Origin: a virus
IMG/VR virus record: IMGVR_UViG_3300031565_000248
Location: 1-29,533 of that record
DNA length: 29,533 nt
Strand: one strand, 5' to 3'
Shown one piece after another: positions 1-6,559 of this stretch. A program made the position numbers and the translations under genes. How positions within the stretch are numbered: position 1 is the stretch's first letter; every line of letters starts with the position of its first letter. A model generated the notes under the pieces. The model had not been told where the DNA came from. It searched no databases and worked only from the letters and a program-made list of their open reading frames with translations.

Positions 1-279
1 TTTCATAATCATCCGAATAACGATCCCAGAAGATATACCTATACCAGCCCGAGTGATGCTGATATAGTTTTAGCAAAGAAATTATCCTATATTCTGGACT
101 GGAAAAGCATTAATCTCATTGAGTTTGTCTGTGAAAGAGGAAGGCATTATGAATATTACCGTGCTATTGTGGATAGGTTCGAACCCATTAAAGGCTATTT
201 AGAAACAATAAACAAAATAAATGGTTCATCGATGGCTAATAATCTATCGCTTCATGTAGAAAGATTATTTAATAATTAA
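1..279 (+). CDS. C-terminal part of a JAB/MPN (JAMM)-like protein, truncated by window edge
   Basis: An open frame enters from the left edge and ends at TAA 277-279, giving 92 visible residues; the start lies outside the window. It begins with His-Asn-His-Pro and continues to a Ser-Pro-Ser-Asp-Ala-Asp segment. This resembles the HxHP...SxxD metal-binding signature of JAB/MPN (JAMM) metalloprotease-like and RadC-like domains. In bacteria such proteins are isopeptidase-like enzymes or RadC-type proteins of unclear function. The remaining 65 residues are charged and helix-rich and I do not recognise them. The gene is on the plus strand, opposite to the phage late operon, so it is probably host or accessory DNA. 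The frame is certain; the family is tentative because only the end of the domain is visible. Confidence 0.55.
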   Translation, partial: FHNHPNNDPRRYTYTSPSDADIVLAKKLSYILDWKSINLIEFVCERGRHYEYYRAIVDRFEPIKGYLETINKINGSSMANNLSLHVERLFNN

Positions 280-365
280 GGCAACTATTAGAGTGCCCCT
301 GATTTGCATTATATTGTTTCACGTCGTTTATCAATACCCAGTAGAATATATTTTCGGAATTATAT

Positions 366-791
366 TTATTTATCCGGGAAAGCTTTTTGATTATCTATGC
401 GTTCTTGTTGTCGTTTATTTAAATCATTCCAATATTGATTGAATTCCTTATTTGACATATTTGAAATATCTGTTTCTTGGTTCGGAACATTGTTAAATTT
501 AAAATCACTTGGATTAATTAAAAAACAAATAAACATAACCAATGCAACAAAAATAATTGCTGTTAAAAGTCTATATTTTGAAATCCATTCATTCAGTGAA
601 AGTTTTTTAGGGTAAATAATTTCTGTTGGTTTTATTTCACAATCTACAGGTTTTACTTCACAATCTACAGGTTTTACTTCACAATCTGCCTTTTTAGGAT
701 GAGCAATTTTGCGCCCACAATTAATACAATAATCGCTTCCCTGTGAAATGCTATTTTCGCAGTGGCACCATATAGAAGTTTTATCACTCAC
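366..791 (-). CDS. Zinc-ribbon, single-pass membrane protein with 7-residue repeats
   Basis: A 141-residue protein starting at GTG 791 with GGGAGG eight bases upstream. The N-terminus carries a short zinc-ribbon-like cluster (C9, C11, C22, C25), of the type fused to membrane anchors in many Firmicutes. Residues about 37-55 are three copies of a heptapeptide D-C-E-[VI]-K-P-[VT], encoded by a 21-bp tandem repeat. A hydrophobic stretch at about residues 73-92 is a likely transmembrane helix, followed by a polar tail rich in Asn, Gln and Lys. The extra cysteine in each repeat could add metal or disulfide chemistry. Function is unknown. It is transcribed from its own promoter (816-844) and is not part of the phage late operon. 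Confidence 0.7.
   Translation of the reverse strand: MSDKTSIWCHCENSISQGSDYCINCGRKIAHPKKADCEVKPVDCEVKPVDCEIKPTEIIYPKKLSLNEWISKYRLLTAIIFVALVMFICFLINPSDFKFNNVPNQETDISNMSNKEFNQYWNDLNKRQQERIDNQKAFPDK
628..690. repeat. 21-bp tandem repeat, three copies
   Basis: Three consecutive 21-bp units (628-648, 649-669, 670-690) encode the D-C-E-[VI]-K-P heptapeptide repeat of the minus-strand zinc-ribbon membrane protein. Copies differ by one base in the first unit and by the last three bases of the third. Period 21 keeps the frame, so copy number can change without breaking the gene. Confidence 0.85.
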
Positions 792-815
792 AATAATCGC
801 CTCCCGTTTTTCTTT

Positions 816-844
816 ATTCTACCATATTTCAGCACGTGTGAAAA
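816..844 (-). promoter_or_regulatory. Sigma-A-type promoter for the zinc-ribbon membrane protein
   Basis: Read on the minus strand: -35 TTTTCA (839-844), 17-base spacer, -10 TAGAAT (816-821), with a TGG extension just upstream of the -10. It lies 25 bases ahead of the GTG start at 791. Confidence 0.55.
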
Positions 845-851
845 ATAATTG

Positions 852-879
852 TTTAAAGTTTTGATATTTGTGATATAAT
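852..879 (+). promoter_or_regulatory. Extended -10 promoter driving a short antisense RNA
   Basis: Plus-strand TGATATAAT (TG at 871-872, TATAAT at 874-879) is a perfect extended -10. A weak -35, TTTAAA (852-857), stands 16 bases upstream. Transcription would start near 886-888, immediately before the terminator of the convergent small toxin-like gene. Confidence 0.6.
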
Positions 880-908
880 AAAATAAAAGGAAGGGTTTTA
901 TCCCTTCC
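875..908 (-). terminator. Terminator of the toxin-like gene (minus strand)
   Basis: Perfect 7-bp stem GGAAGGG (889-895) with CCCTTCC (902-908) and a 6-base loop. On the minus strand it is followed by a T-rich tail (TTTTATTTTATT). The stop codon of the 898..1029 gene lies inside the hairpin. Confidence 0.8.
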
Positions 909-952
909 TACGATGGGTTTTAGAACGCTTCTTATGGGCGTTCTTTCTTTTT
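887..952 (+). ncRNA. Candidate antisense RNA (possible type I antitoxin)
   Basis: This is inferred from a plus-strand extended -10 promoter (874-879) and an intrinsic terminator on the same strand (stem AGAACGC 922-928 with GCGTTCT 938-944, then a T-rich run). The predicted RNA is about 65 nt, contains no credible coding sequence and is fully complementary to the 3' end of the minus-strand 43-codon membrane peptide gene, covering its last 18 or so codons. Convergent 3'-overlapping RNAs are the known layout of txpA/RatA and bsrG/SR4 type I toxin-antitoxin pairs. RatA and SR4 are longer, so the shortness here is unusual. Existence and role are inference. Confidence 0.5.
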
Positions 953-1029
953 GTGTACATCACTACAATCGGAGAGATCGCAATAATTGTACCGGACACA
1001 TATTTCAGTATCTCAAGAAAGACCTCCAT
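898..1029 (-). CDS. Small hydrophobic, basic-tailed peptide; candidate type I toxin
   Basis: A 43-residue peptide starting at ATG 1029, preceded by an ideal AAAGGAGGTGG ribosome binding site with a short spacer. An upstream in-frame extension to 1158 exists, but the strong site decides for 1029. Residues about 5-26 form one hydrophobic helix. The rest is very basic (KRKNAHKKRSKTHRRKG). This is the architecture of membrane-acting type I toxins of the TxpA/BsrG kind, though I see no clear sequence match. The gene has its own extended -10 promoter, a leader of about 110 nt and its own terminator, and its 3' end is overlapped by a convergent antisense RNA unit. Alternative: an ordinary small membrane peptide. 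Confidence 0.6.
   Translation of the reverse strand: MEVFLEILKYVSGTIIAISPIVVMYTKRKNAHKKRSKTHRRKG
922..953 (+). terminator. Plus-strand terminator of the antisense RNA
   Basis: Stem AGAACGC (922-928) / GCGTTCT (938-944), 9-base loop, followed on the plus strand by TTCTTTTTG. It lies inside the minus-strand toxin-like coding sequence, where it encodes part of the basic tail. Confidence 0.65.
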
Positions 1030-1148
1030 AAAACCACCTCCTTTCGTAATCTTCCGTATGTGCCTCCCCTCCAGAGTCGCCTCCAAATTCCAAGAGGACA
1101 CGCGCAATAAAACGAAATTCGGCATAACACCCTTAACCCACCGACATA

Positions 1149-1177
1149 ATATTACCATAAATTACACGAAAATAGTA
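1149..1177 (-). promoter_or_regulatory. Extended -10 promoter for the toxin-like gene
   Basis: Minus-strand TGGTAATAT (1149-1157) gives a TGn-extended -10. The -35 is poor. Predicted start near 1142 leaves a 5' leader of about 110 nt before ATG 1029, long for a 43-codon gene but typical of type I toxin mRNAs. Confidence 0.45.
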
Positions 1178-1205
1178 ATAAAAAAGACCGCTCAAAAAGA
1201 GCGGC
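1178..1205 (-). terminator. Minus-strand intrinsic terminator upstream of the toxin unit
   Basis: Stem of 6-7 bp CCGCTC/GAGCGG with a 5-base loop (about 1188-1205), followed on the minus strand by CTTTTTTATT. It would end transcription of the 1497..1796 gene and insulate the toxin-like unit. Confidence 0.75.
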
Positions 1206-1281
1206 ATATTTCGGCGATGGAGGAAATGTTTTATTCCATATTTCTACATTGTTTGATAAGATAGGGAGGGGGGCGAAGCGA

Positions 1282-1524
1282 TTGGAGGAGGGTGATAATA
1301 TCGAGGGTTATGAAAAAACAAGAACAGTACATTGCGAGGTAGCCAGTAAAGAAGTGCGTCAGGTTTTAAAATATAAAAAACTCGAATTATTAAACAGCAA
1401 AGAGGAAATTCGTTTTGCTGACGCAGACTGTACCGGATATCCGCAATGCAAGAAGAATGACTGTCAACTTCAAGTTGGATCTAAAAATGGTAAGATTTAC
1501 AGTGAAGAATTGCCGTCAAGATAG
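1282..1524 (+). CDS. Small cysteine-containing protein of unknown function
   Basis: The open frame runs from 1249, but the only good ribosome binding site (GGGAGGGGGG, 1264-1273) stands eight bases before TTG 1282, so an 80-residue product is preferred. It has a His-Cys pair near residue 17 and a D-C-T-G-Y-P-Q-C...N-D-C cluster near residues 50-61, suggesting a small metal-binding or disulfide-bonded fold. I do not recognise a family. Its 3' end overlaps the convergent gene 1497..1796 by 28 bases. It may be a host or accessory gene; the start is uncertain. Confidence 0.5.
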   Translation: MEEGDNIEGYEKTRTVHCEVASKEVRQVLKYKKLELLNSKEEIRFADADCTGYPQCKKNDCQLQVGSKNGKIYSEELPSR

Positions 1525-1796
1525 TTGCCGTCAATACGATAACCATATTGTACTGACAACTTAACATATCCCAGGAATAAATTCACTTCTTCAAGCGTAA
1601 ATTTTTGGGACTGCATTATTTTTACTACAGCTTCGCCCGCCTCAATTATTTTTTCCGGAGATCTTTTCACGCCTGATACTGTACCATCTTCCAGCACTTC
1701 GCGAAGGATTCTCATTTCACCTGCATTCTTATTGAACTTACTTAATGCTTCTGGCGAATCGGAATAAGGCAATGTTGAAATAATTTTTTTATCCAT
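1497..1796 (-). CDS. Hypothetical protein (about 99 residues)
   Basis: The frame is open from 1811 (GTG), but ATG 1796 with AAAGGTGGTGAG upstream is the more likely start. The product is soluble, charged and predicted mostly helical, with no signal peptide or membrane segment and no motif that I recognise. Transcription probably ends at the hairpin near 1190. The gene is divergent from the 1845-1850 promoter and convergent with the gene at 1282..1524. Confidence 0.55.
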   Translation of the reverse strand: MDKKIISTLPYSDSPEALSKFNKNAGEMRILREVLEDGTVSGVKRSPEKIIEAGEAVVKIMQSQKFTLEEVNLFLGYVKLSVQYGYRIDGNYLDGNSSL

Positions 1797-1821
1797 CTTT
1801 CTTCTCACCACCTTTCTTCAT

Positions 1822-1850
1822 CTGACATTAATTTCTAATGGTTGTATAAT
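1822..1850 (+). promoter_or_regulatory. Sigma-A promoter for the signal-peptide micro-ORF, with possible operator
   Basis: -35 CTGACA (1822-1827), 17-base spacer, -10 TATAAT (1845-1850). The spacer contains CATTA-N5-TAATG. The string TGACATTAAT is shared with the promoter at 1966-1994 ahead of the ribbon-helix-helix gene, so both could be read by the same regulator. Confidence 0.65.
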
Positions 1851-1871
1851 TATGTTATGGAGGCGATTGTT

Positions 1872-1943
1872 ATGAAAAAGTTTATCTCAGGTCTTATTAT
1901 TGGAGCTTTATTATTTTCCGTAATGCCGATTAAAGCCGCATAA
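1872..1943 (+). CDS. Micro-ORF: signal-peptide-like 23-residue peptide (possible remnant)
   Basis: ATG 1872 follows GGAGGCGATTGTT and a consensus-like promoter. The 23-residue product (starting MKKFISGLIIGALLF and ending KAA) looks exactly like a Sec signal peptide up to an Ala-x-Ala-type end, then stops at TAA 1941. Clostridial secreted proteins often begin this way. It is either the surviving 5' end of a deleted secreted protein gene or a genuine small hydrophobic peptide. No continuation of a mature domain is visible downstream before the next promoter at 1966. Confidence 0.5.
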   Translation: MKKFISGLIIGALLFSVMPIKAA

Positions 1944-1965
1944 AAATAAATTTATATATCAGTAC

Positions 1966-1994
1966 TTGACATTAATGCTCATTAGACATATAAT
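1966..1994 (+). promoter_or_regulatory. Perfect consensus sigma-A promoter with palindromic spacer
   Basis: TTGACA (1966-1971), exactly 17 bases, TATAAT (1989-1994). The spacer holds the inverted repeat TAATG-CT-CATTA, a plausible operator for the ribbon-helix-helix protein encoded 20 bases downstream. The same half-site words occur in the 1822-1850 promoter. Confidence 0.85.
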
Positions 1995-2013
1995 GCCAAT
2001 AAGGGGGTGTAAT

Positions 2014-2169
2014 ATGAAATTCAACATAGTTATTTACGACGAGGACGTAATAAAAAAACTGCAATCTCTGGACAGAGGAAAAGGCAAATACATCGCAAGT
2101 GTTATCAAAGAAGCTATCTGGAAGGAACAAATAGAAGCCAGAATGAAAAAGCTGGAGGGAGGAAAATGA
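2014..2169 (+). CDS. Ribbon-helix-helix (CopG/Arc-type) protein
   Basis: A 51-residue protein. The frame is open from 1966, but that overlaps the promoter; ATG 2014, preceded by AAGGGGGTG, is the real start. A short N-terminal strand (KFNIVIYDEDVIKKLQ) followed by two helices (KYIASVIKEAIWKEQ...) matches the ribbon-helix-helix DNA-binding fold, which acts as a dimer. It overlaps the next gene by ATGA, so the two are translationally coupled. The palindromic sequence inside its own promoter suggests autorepression. It could be a phage-encoded regulator or the DNA-binding half of an accessory module. Confidence 0.7.
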   Translation: MKFNIVIYDEDVIKKLQSLDRGKGKYIASVIKEAIWKEQIEARMKKLEGGK

Positions 2170-2768
2170 TTATGTTTAAAAAAATGTTGTCCAAAATATT
2201 AATAGGAGTTTTAATGATTGCCGCGGTAGTAGTAATACTGTCCTTTATTGATCTTGCTCCTGCCGAACCTACCGCATCAAGCGAAATTACAAAAGACTTT
2301 ACTGCTGAGGACTTTTCAATATTTGACGTTATCACATTTAAAAATATCTCGCTCGGCATGACAAAGGAACAGGTTGACGAGATTTTAGGCAAGTCTACAG
2401 TGAACGAAAGAGAATATTCCCAACTACTTGAATATGATTATTCGGGATTGTACGTTATTTACCGGAATAATAAAGTAGTCAATCTTAGGGTCAACAAACA
2501 CACAAGTAAGGATTCATTCAGGTTTCAGTCTGCCCGCAGCGTAGGAATAGGCGATAGTGCTGAAGATGTTCTGATAAAATATAACAACATGAATATTGGT
2601 GAATCATGGATAGGCTGTACCTTATACGGTGATAAGATAATCAGCGAATCAGAAGCAGACAAATATGATTCCGAGAAAGTACACCTACTCTACTTTGCAA
2701 AGGACACGAACGATAAAATATATCTTATAACCATAATGGACTATAAAAACAGGATAACGCAGAATTAA
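2166..2768 (+). CDS. Membrane-anchored protein with SmpA/BamE-like fold signature
   Basis: A 200-residue protein whose ATG overlaps the preceding stop codon (ATGA). Residues about 8-27 form a single hydrophobic N-terminal anchor; the rest is extracytoplasmic if the helix inserts in the usual orientation. The segment I-S-L-G-M-T-K-E-Q-V-D-E-I-L-G-K followed by paired strands resembles the SmpA/OmlA (BamE-like) fold, and a second weaker copy (about residue 125, VGIGDSAEDVLIKY) follows. No lipobox cysteine is present. Together with the ribbon-helix-helix gene it forms a two-gene unit with its own promoter and terminator, convergent to the phage late operon; this is the layout of a prophage moron. 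Function is unknown. Confidence 0.6.
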   Translation: MIMFKKMLSKILIGVLMIAAVVVILSFIDLAPAEPTASSEITKDFTAEDFSIFDVITFKNISLGMTKEQVDEILGKSTVNEREYSQLLEYDYSGLYVIYRNNKVVNLRVNKHTSKDSFRFQSARSVGIGDSAEDVLIKYNNMNIGESWIGCTLYGDKIISESEADKYDSEKVHLLYFAKDTNDKIYLITIMDYKNRITQN

Positions 2769-2790
2769 GGGAGTTTATCACTCCCTTTTT
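2769..2790 (+). terminator. Intrinsic terminator of the plus-strand moron operon
   Basis: Stem GGGAG (2769-2773) / CTCCC (2781-2785), 7-base loop, followed by TTTTT. It abuts the end of the convergent late operon (stop at 2789). No comparable T-run serves the minus strand here. Confidence 0.8.
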
Positions 2791-5700
2791 ATACTCCTAA
2801 AAACACCTGCATGAAATAAACGCAATTTATCCTGCCTAACTGCGTACTTGAAAGTTCTATGTAGTGCCAGCCAGCCGTAGTAATCCATGTTGATAAATCA
2901 AGATTGTCTTGGTCTGTTGTATATCCAGCGCCGCCATTATCAAGTCTTAATGTACCATCTACATAAACCTTTACACCTGTAGCTGATGTACTCTCATAGA
3001 TTCCATAGGTTATATCATGTGTATGGGCAGAAATGGTAACATCATGTGTGTGTTTACCAGATGCAATTTTTGAATAAATATTTGTACTACCACTAGATGA
3101 TTCCATGCCTACTTCCGCCCCAGCGCCACCAGATGCATCACCAGTTGTAAACCATCTTGTCGATTCGTTTGCGGCATGAACATTAACACTTCCTCCAGCG
3201 GCCTTTACAACAGAAACTATATCATTAATCGTACTGTTATATGTCATTATTAGATGGACGTGATCACCATTCTCTTCACTTGTAGGAGAGCTACTACCAC
3301 CGCTTGCCGCACCTGTTTCATAGGCTCTGAATGCCTCCAAAGAGAAGTTAAGCAATACTTTTTTGACCGATAGTGTTTCAGTAGGTATATAAAACTTTAT
3401 CTTTAGCTTATGTGTAGCGTCTACGTTATCTGCGTATGAATCGCCCCAAGATTGGATAATACCATCTTGGTCAAGTACAGTTGCATCCCCGGCAGCGTTT
3501 TTTATTTCTATACCATACTTATCAACCGCATAATTACCTATTTGTACTCTTTCGACCTCTGCCGCATCAAATACCTGAATTCCTCCTGCTGAAGTTATTT
3601 TGACCTTATTATAAAGGGTGTTCACTTGCACACTTGTATCAGCTAAAGCTTGTGCTGTATCAGCCAAATCCTTTGCCTTAGTAGCAATCGCATTGAGAAG
3701 CTTTGTCCGTTCATCATAGTAATTCTTCCAAGCAGTATCCCACGCTGACCTTGTAACATCTGTTGTGGTAGTCATATTGGCGAACACAGTCAAAGTTGTG
3801 TTTAGGTAAGTGTTCAATGCTGCATAATCAGTATCGAAGTCCGTATCGGCAACACCGAATGCGATTGCCTGTACTGGTATTGTGCCGGTAGCAGGAGTTC
3901 CTTCAACCACTATAGCATCCCATCTTTGCTTTGCTTCAAGCTTTTCAACAGGTGTTATTTTAGCATCAGAAGCTATATCAGACAAAGTATTCAAAGCTGT
4001 AGTTGCATCGCCTTGAGCATCCTCTGCGGCTCCTTGAGCTGTAGCTGCATCTGCTAGGGCTTGAGTAGCATCTCCCTGAGCATCGTCAGCCAAATCCTTT
4101 GCCTTAGTAGCAATCGCATTGAGAAGCTTTGTCCGTTCATCATAGTAATTCTTCCAAGCAGTATCCCACGCTGACCTTGTAACATCTGTTGTGGTAGTCA
4201 TATTGGCGAACACAGTCAAAGTTGTGTTTAGGTAAGTGTTCAATGCTGCATAATCAGTATCGAAGTCCGTATCGGCAACACCGAATGCGATTGCCTGTAC
4301 TGGTATTGTGCCGGTAGCAGGAGTTCCTTCAACCACTATAGCATCCCATCTTTGCTTTGCTTCAAGCTTTTCAACAGGTGTTATTTTAGCATCAGAAGCT
4401 ATATCAGACAAAGTATTCAAAGCTGTAGTTGCATCGCCTTGAGCATCCTCTGCGGCTCCTTGAGCTGTAGCTGCATCTGCTAGGGCTTGAGTAGCATCTG
4501 CTTGTGCCGCACTAGCTGCCGTATCGTCTGTGTACTTTGTAGCCAGTTCCCAATCGGCTGCATTATAAGCCCCTGTTAGCCTTTGGGTTTTACATTTCTT
4601 TAAATCAGCCGCCGTACCGCCCGCCCACAAATCACCCACATCATATGGGGTTGTAGGAGTGGTAGTAAACGTTCTTGCTGCTGTACCTTGCCCAATATTA
4701 GTACCAACCACAAGTGTCTCAATCTGTGCAACGCCTATCTTAGCAACCGCTGTGGTGATCTTATTCGCTTCCATGCTGGCTATTTTTGCATCCGTAACCG
4801 CCAAATCATCTATATGTGCGGTTAATACTGCAAGATCGGCTATAAAGGCAGATCCAATAAACTGTCTTGCAAGGCGGCTGTACCATGCAATATCGTGAAT
4901 GCCGCTATTGTTCACGGCAATTATAAAATCGGTATCCGCAAGGGTGATTGCCGAAAATTCTGCCTCTGTATATGCCTGATAAACAGTGGTACTTGTATCT
5001 TTCCTCCAGACGGTATACTTTTTGATTGTGTTTCCAGCCGCAATGGAATATTCCGCGCCGGCATAATATAGTTTATGGGCATTCCAGGCAACATAGCCAG
5101 CGCTTGGCGAATTGTCAGTCCAAGTATCACCTGTAAGAATAATTTGCTTTGTATTAAATTTTGTCGCATCTACAGCCGCACTAGCTATTTTAGCGGTAAT
5201 GACACTCTCGTCTACAAGGTGAAATGCGGATATTTGACTTTTTGATGTTGTTATCTTTTTTATAAAGTCCGTCACATCAAAGGATGATTTTAGACTGTCG
5301 ACGAATCTTTCAGAAAAGTCCCCAGCTTCAGTTTCGCAAATCCAAGGTTGAAAAAGATTATATTTGTGCCTTGTTACCCTTTCTTGAACATTTATTTCGG
5401 CATTGGCGCCTATAACATCTACGAATTCACCTAAGGAAAAATCTTCATGGTTATATTCCGGAAGGGTGCGCAGGTCAACCATTTTTGTTCGGTACGTATA
5501 CCGGGGTCTGCATATTTGGGCCAGATCAGTTGTAGCCTTATCCTTCAATTCCTGCGCATCGTATATATCCGGGTATTCCTTTACACCAACAAAAATAGTT
5601 GACGTGTATGTATCGTTAGTCAGGAACTTTACTCCATCATTGACAGAAGATATATCCAGGTTGTCAGCTCCAAAAGGGTACACCTTTGTCATCATTGAAT

Positions 5701-6391
5701 TATTTGCCGTTCTTGATATATGCTTAAGATTTTTTGCATACCTTATCTGGAAGCCTGAATAATCCTGCCAGACATTCCCGTCGCGGAGGCTGACGGTTTT
5801 ATTGACACTATCCCATACCAGTAGACCGCCCCAAACAGATTGGATCTCTTTTATGAGTTGGAACCTACTTTTCTTTTCCATTTCAATATCATGGGTACCG
5901 GTAACATCAACCGTGCCGATAGTCCATCCAGAGCCGTCCAAGGCAACAAAAAGTGCATGCTCTGCACTTCCAACAGCATACAAGCCGCCAGAAAGATCAG
6001 TGCCTCCAGAAATGATTATTACAGATAGATCGGCTGGAGTAGGATTCAACGGGTCGTTTGAAATGTAGGGTTCAATGAATTTAGTTTCCAGTTCTGCCCA
6101 ACGTTCAACCGCACGAAAAGAAGCCCACCGCTTTCCGGATTCGTCCATGACTATCTCGGAAGCCTCGTCTTTGAGTATGTTGTAAACTTTGTTGGTCGTC
6201 CAAATCTGGCATTCCGGAGTTAATATATCAATCTTGGATGAATTAGCAGGAAGTAAAAATTCCAACGTTGACTCGCCGTTCAGCCTGCAATCTACATAAG
6301 CATCTTTTAATTTATCTGATTTTGGCGATAAAAAAGCAGCTCTTATACCAGCTGCGGTTTTGACTTCTAAAAATTTTGGGATTGTTGCCAT
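2789..6391 (-). CDS. Tail endopeptidase / tail-tip and receptor-binding structural protein
   Basis: A 1200-residue protein with an AAGGAG site eight bases before ATG 6391. About 370 N-terminal residues resemble the tail-associated lysin/baseplate hub domain (prophage endopeptidase tail family): mixed-strand sequence with a conserved-looking 'YPFG' segment and a 'QERVTRHKY' stretch. An Ala/Thr/Asp-rich fibrous middle follows, containing a 414-bp perfect tandem duplication (residues about 632-769 and 774-911). Near 945-977 is the motif RVQIGNY...KYGIEIKN...TVLDQDG, and near 1110-1130 a His-rich [13 protein letters not shown] segment typical of fibre metal-binding regions. The C-terminus probably contacts the host surface. 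It is the last gene of the late operon and has an extra promoter/terminator element ahead of it. Confidence 0.8.
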   Translation of the reverse strand: MATIPKFLEVKTAAGIRAAFLSPKSDKLKDAYVDCRLNGESTLEFLLPANSSKIDILTPECQIWTTNKVYNILKDEASEIVMDESGKRWASFRAVERWAELETKFIEPYISNDPLNPTPADLSVIIISGGTDLSGGLYAVGSAEHALFVALDGSGWTIGTVDVTGTHDIEMEKKSRFQLIKEIQSVWGGLLVWDSVNKTVSLRDGNVWQDYSGFQIRYAKNLKHISRTANNSMMTKVYPFGADNLDISSVNDGVKFLTNDTYTSTIFVGVKEYPDIYDAQELKDKATTDLAQICRPRYTYRTKMVDLRTLPEYNHEDFSLGEFVDVIGANAEINVQERVTRHKYNLFQPWICETEAGDFSERFVDSLKSSFDVTDFIKKITTSKSQISAFHLVDESVITAKIASAAVDATKFNTKQIILTGDTWTDNSPSAGYVAWNAHKLYYAGAEYSIAAGNTIKKYTVWRKDTSTTVYQAYTEAEFSAITLADTDFIIAVNNSGIHDIAWYSRLARQFIGSAFIADLAVLTAHIDDLAVTDAKIASMEANKITTAVAKIGVAQIETLVVGTNIGQGTAARTFTTTPTTPYDVGDLWAGGTAADLKKCKTQRLTGAYNAADWELATKYTDDTAASAAQADATQALADAATAQGAAEDAQGDATTALNTLSDIASDAKITPVEKLEAKQRWDAIVVEGTPATGTIPVQAIAFGVADTDFDTDYAALNTYLNTTLTVFANMTTTTDVTRSAWDTAWKNYYDERTKLLNAIATKAKDLADDAQGDATQALADAATAQGAAEDAQGDATTALNTLSDIASDAKITPVEKLEAKQRWDAIVVEGTPATGTIPVQAIAFGVADTDFDTDYAALNTYLNTTLTVFANMTTTTDVTRSAWDTAWKNYYDERTKLLNAIATKAKDLADTAQALADTSVQVNTLYNKVKITSAGGIQVFDAAEVERVQIGNYAVDKYGIEIKNAAGDATVLDQDGIIQSWGDSYADNVDATHKLKIKFYIPTETLSVKKVLLNFSLEAFRAYETGAASGGSSSPTSEENGDHVHLIMTYNSTINDIVSVVKAAGGSVNVHAANESTRWFTTGDASGGAGAEVGMESSSGSTNIYSKIASGKHTHDVTISAHTHDITYGIYESTSATGVKVYVDGTLRLDNGGAGYTTDQDNLDLSTWITTAGWHYIELSSTQLGRINCVYFMQVFLGV
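3660..4499. repeat. Perfect 414-bp direct duplication, period 426 bp
   Basis: Bases 3660-4073 and 4086-4499 appear identical by eye throughout, separated by 12 bases. The period of 426 bp equals 142 codons, so the tail-tip reading frame is kept. Identity including third codon positions indicates a recent or continuously homogenised duplication. Confidence 0.92.
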
Positions 6392-6410
6392 AAAATCAAC
6401 TCCTTAAAAA

Positions 6411-6450
6411 AGATAATACAAAAAGACACCCTCGGTTAAGAGAATGTCTT
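6411..6450 (-). terminator. Intrinsic terminator ahead of the tail-tip gene
   Basis: Minus-strand AAGACA-T-TCTC pairs with GAGG-G-TGTCTT (about 6422-6450) and is followed by TTTTGTATT. It lies about 20-60 bases upstream of ATG 6391, inside the late operon. Confidence 0.65.
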
Positions 6451-6459
6451 TGTCTGTGC

Positions 6460-6520
6460 TTTGCTTCGCAGTGCCGTGCCCAGCAATGCAGTGCACAACT
6501 TCGCAGCGCCGTGCAAGGCT
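6460..6520. repeat. Short imperfect repeats in a GC-richer intergenic segment
   Basis: Plus-strand CTTCGCAGTGCCGTGC and CTTCGCAGCGCCGTGC occur about 30 bases apart, with further GCAGTGC/GCAATGC words between and a third CTTCG nearby. The composition differs sharply from the AT-rich flanks. Confidence 0.6.
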
Positions 6521-6530
6521 TCGTATTTTA

Positions 6531-6558
6531 ATTATACCGCAATCATTTCCATTGTCAA
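6531..6558 (-). promoter_or_regulatory. Consensus sigma-A promoter inside the tail operon
   Basis: Minus-strand TTGACA (6553-6558), 16-base spacer, TATAAT (6531-6536). It sits directly after the stop codon of the distal-tail-like gene at 6560, so it can transcribe the repeat element and, if the terminator is bypassed, the tail-tip gene. Confidence 0.75.
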
Positions 6559-6559
6559 A

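Larger units (their letters stand above)
6405..6525 (-). ncRNA. Candidate small RNA or attenuated leader between tail genes
   Basis: A consensus promoter (6531-6558) and an intrinsic terminator (about 6411-6450) on the same strand bracket roughly 110 nt of non-coding sequence. This contains two near copies of GCACGGC[GA]CTGCGAAG and is visibly richer in G+C than its surroundings. There is no open frame of note. Either a free small RNA is made, or this is a leader that attenuates transcription into the tail-tip gene at 6391. Inferred from signals only. Confidence 0.45.

Noticed and set aside
953-1264. Plus-strand frames at 913-1110 and 953-1264
   Set aside because: They lie opposite the toxin-like gene and its leader, have no ribosome binding site and give low-complexity products.
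3660-4499. Considered as a CRISPR array or insertion-sequence repeats
   Set aside because: Only two long identical copies in frame within one coding gene, no short repeat/variable spacer pattern and no transposase.
4659-6068. Plus-strand open frames of 62-119 residues opposite the tail-tip gene
   Set aside because: They mirror the codon structure of the minus-strand gene, lack ribosome binding sites and have odd composition; they are shadows.
6460-6520. Considered as a CRISPR remnant or a tRNA-like structure
   Set aside because: The two 16-mers are imperfect, unequally spaced and not tRNA-shaped; no cloverleaf or CCA end could be drawn.
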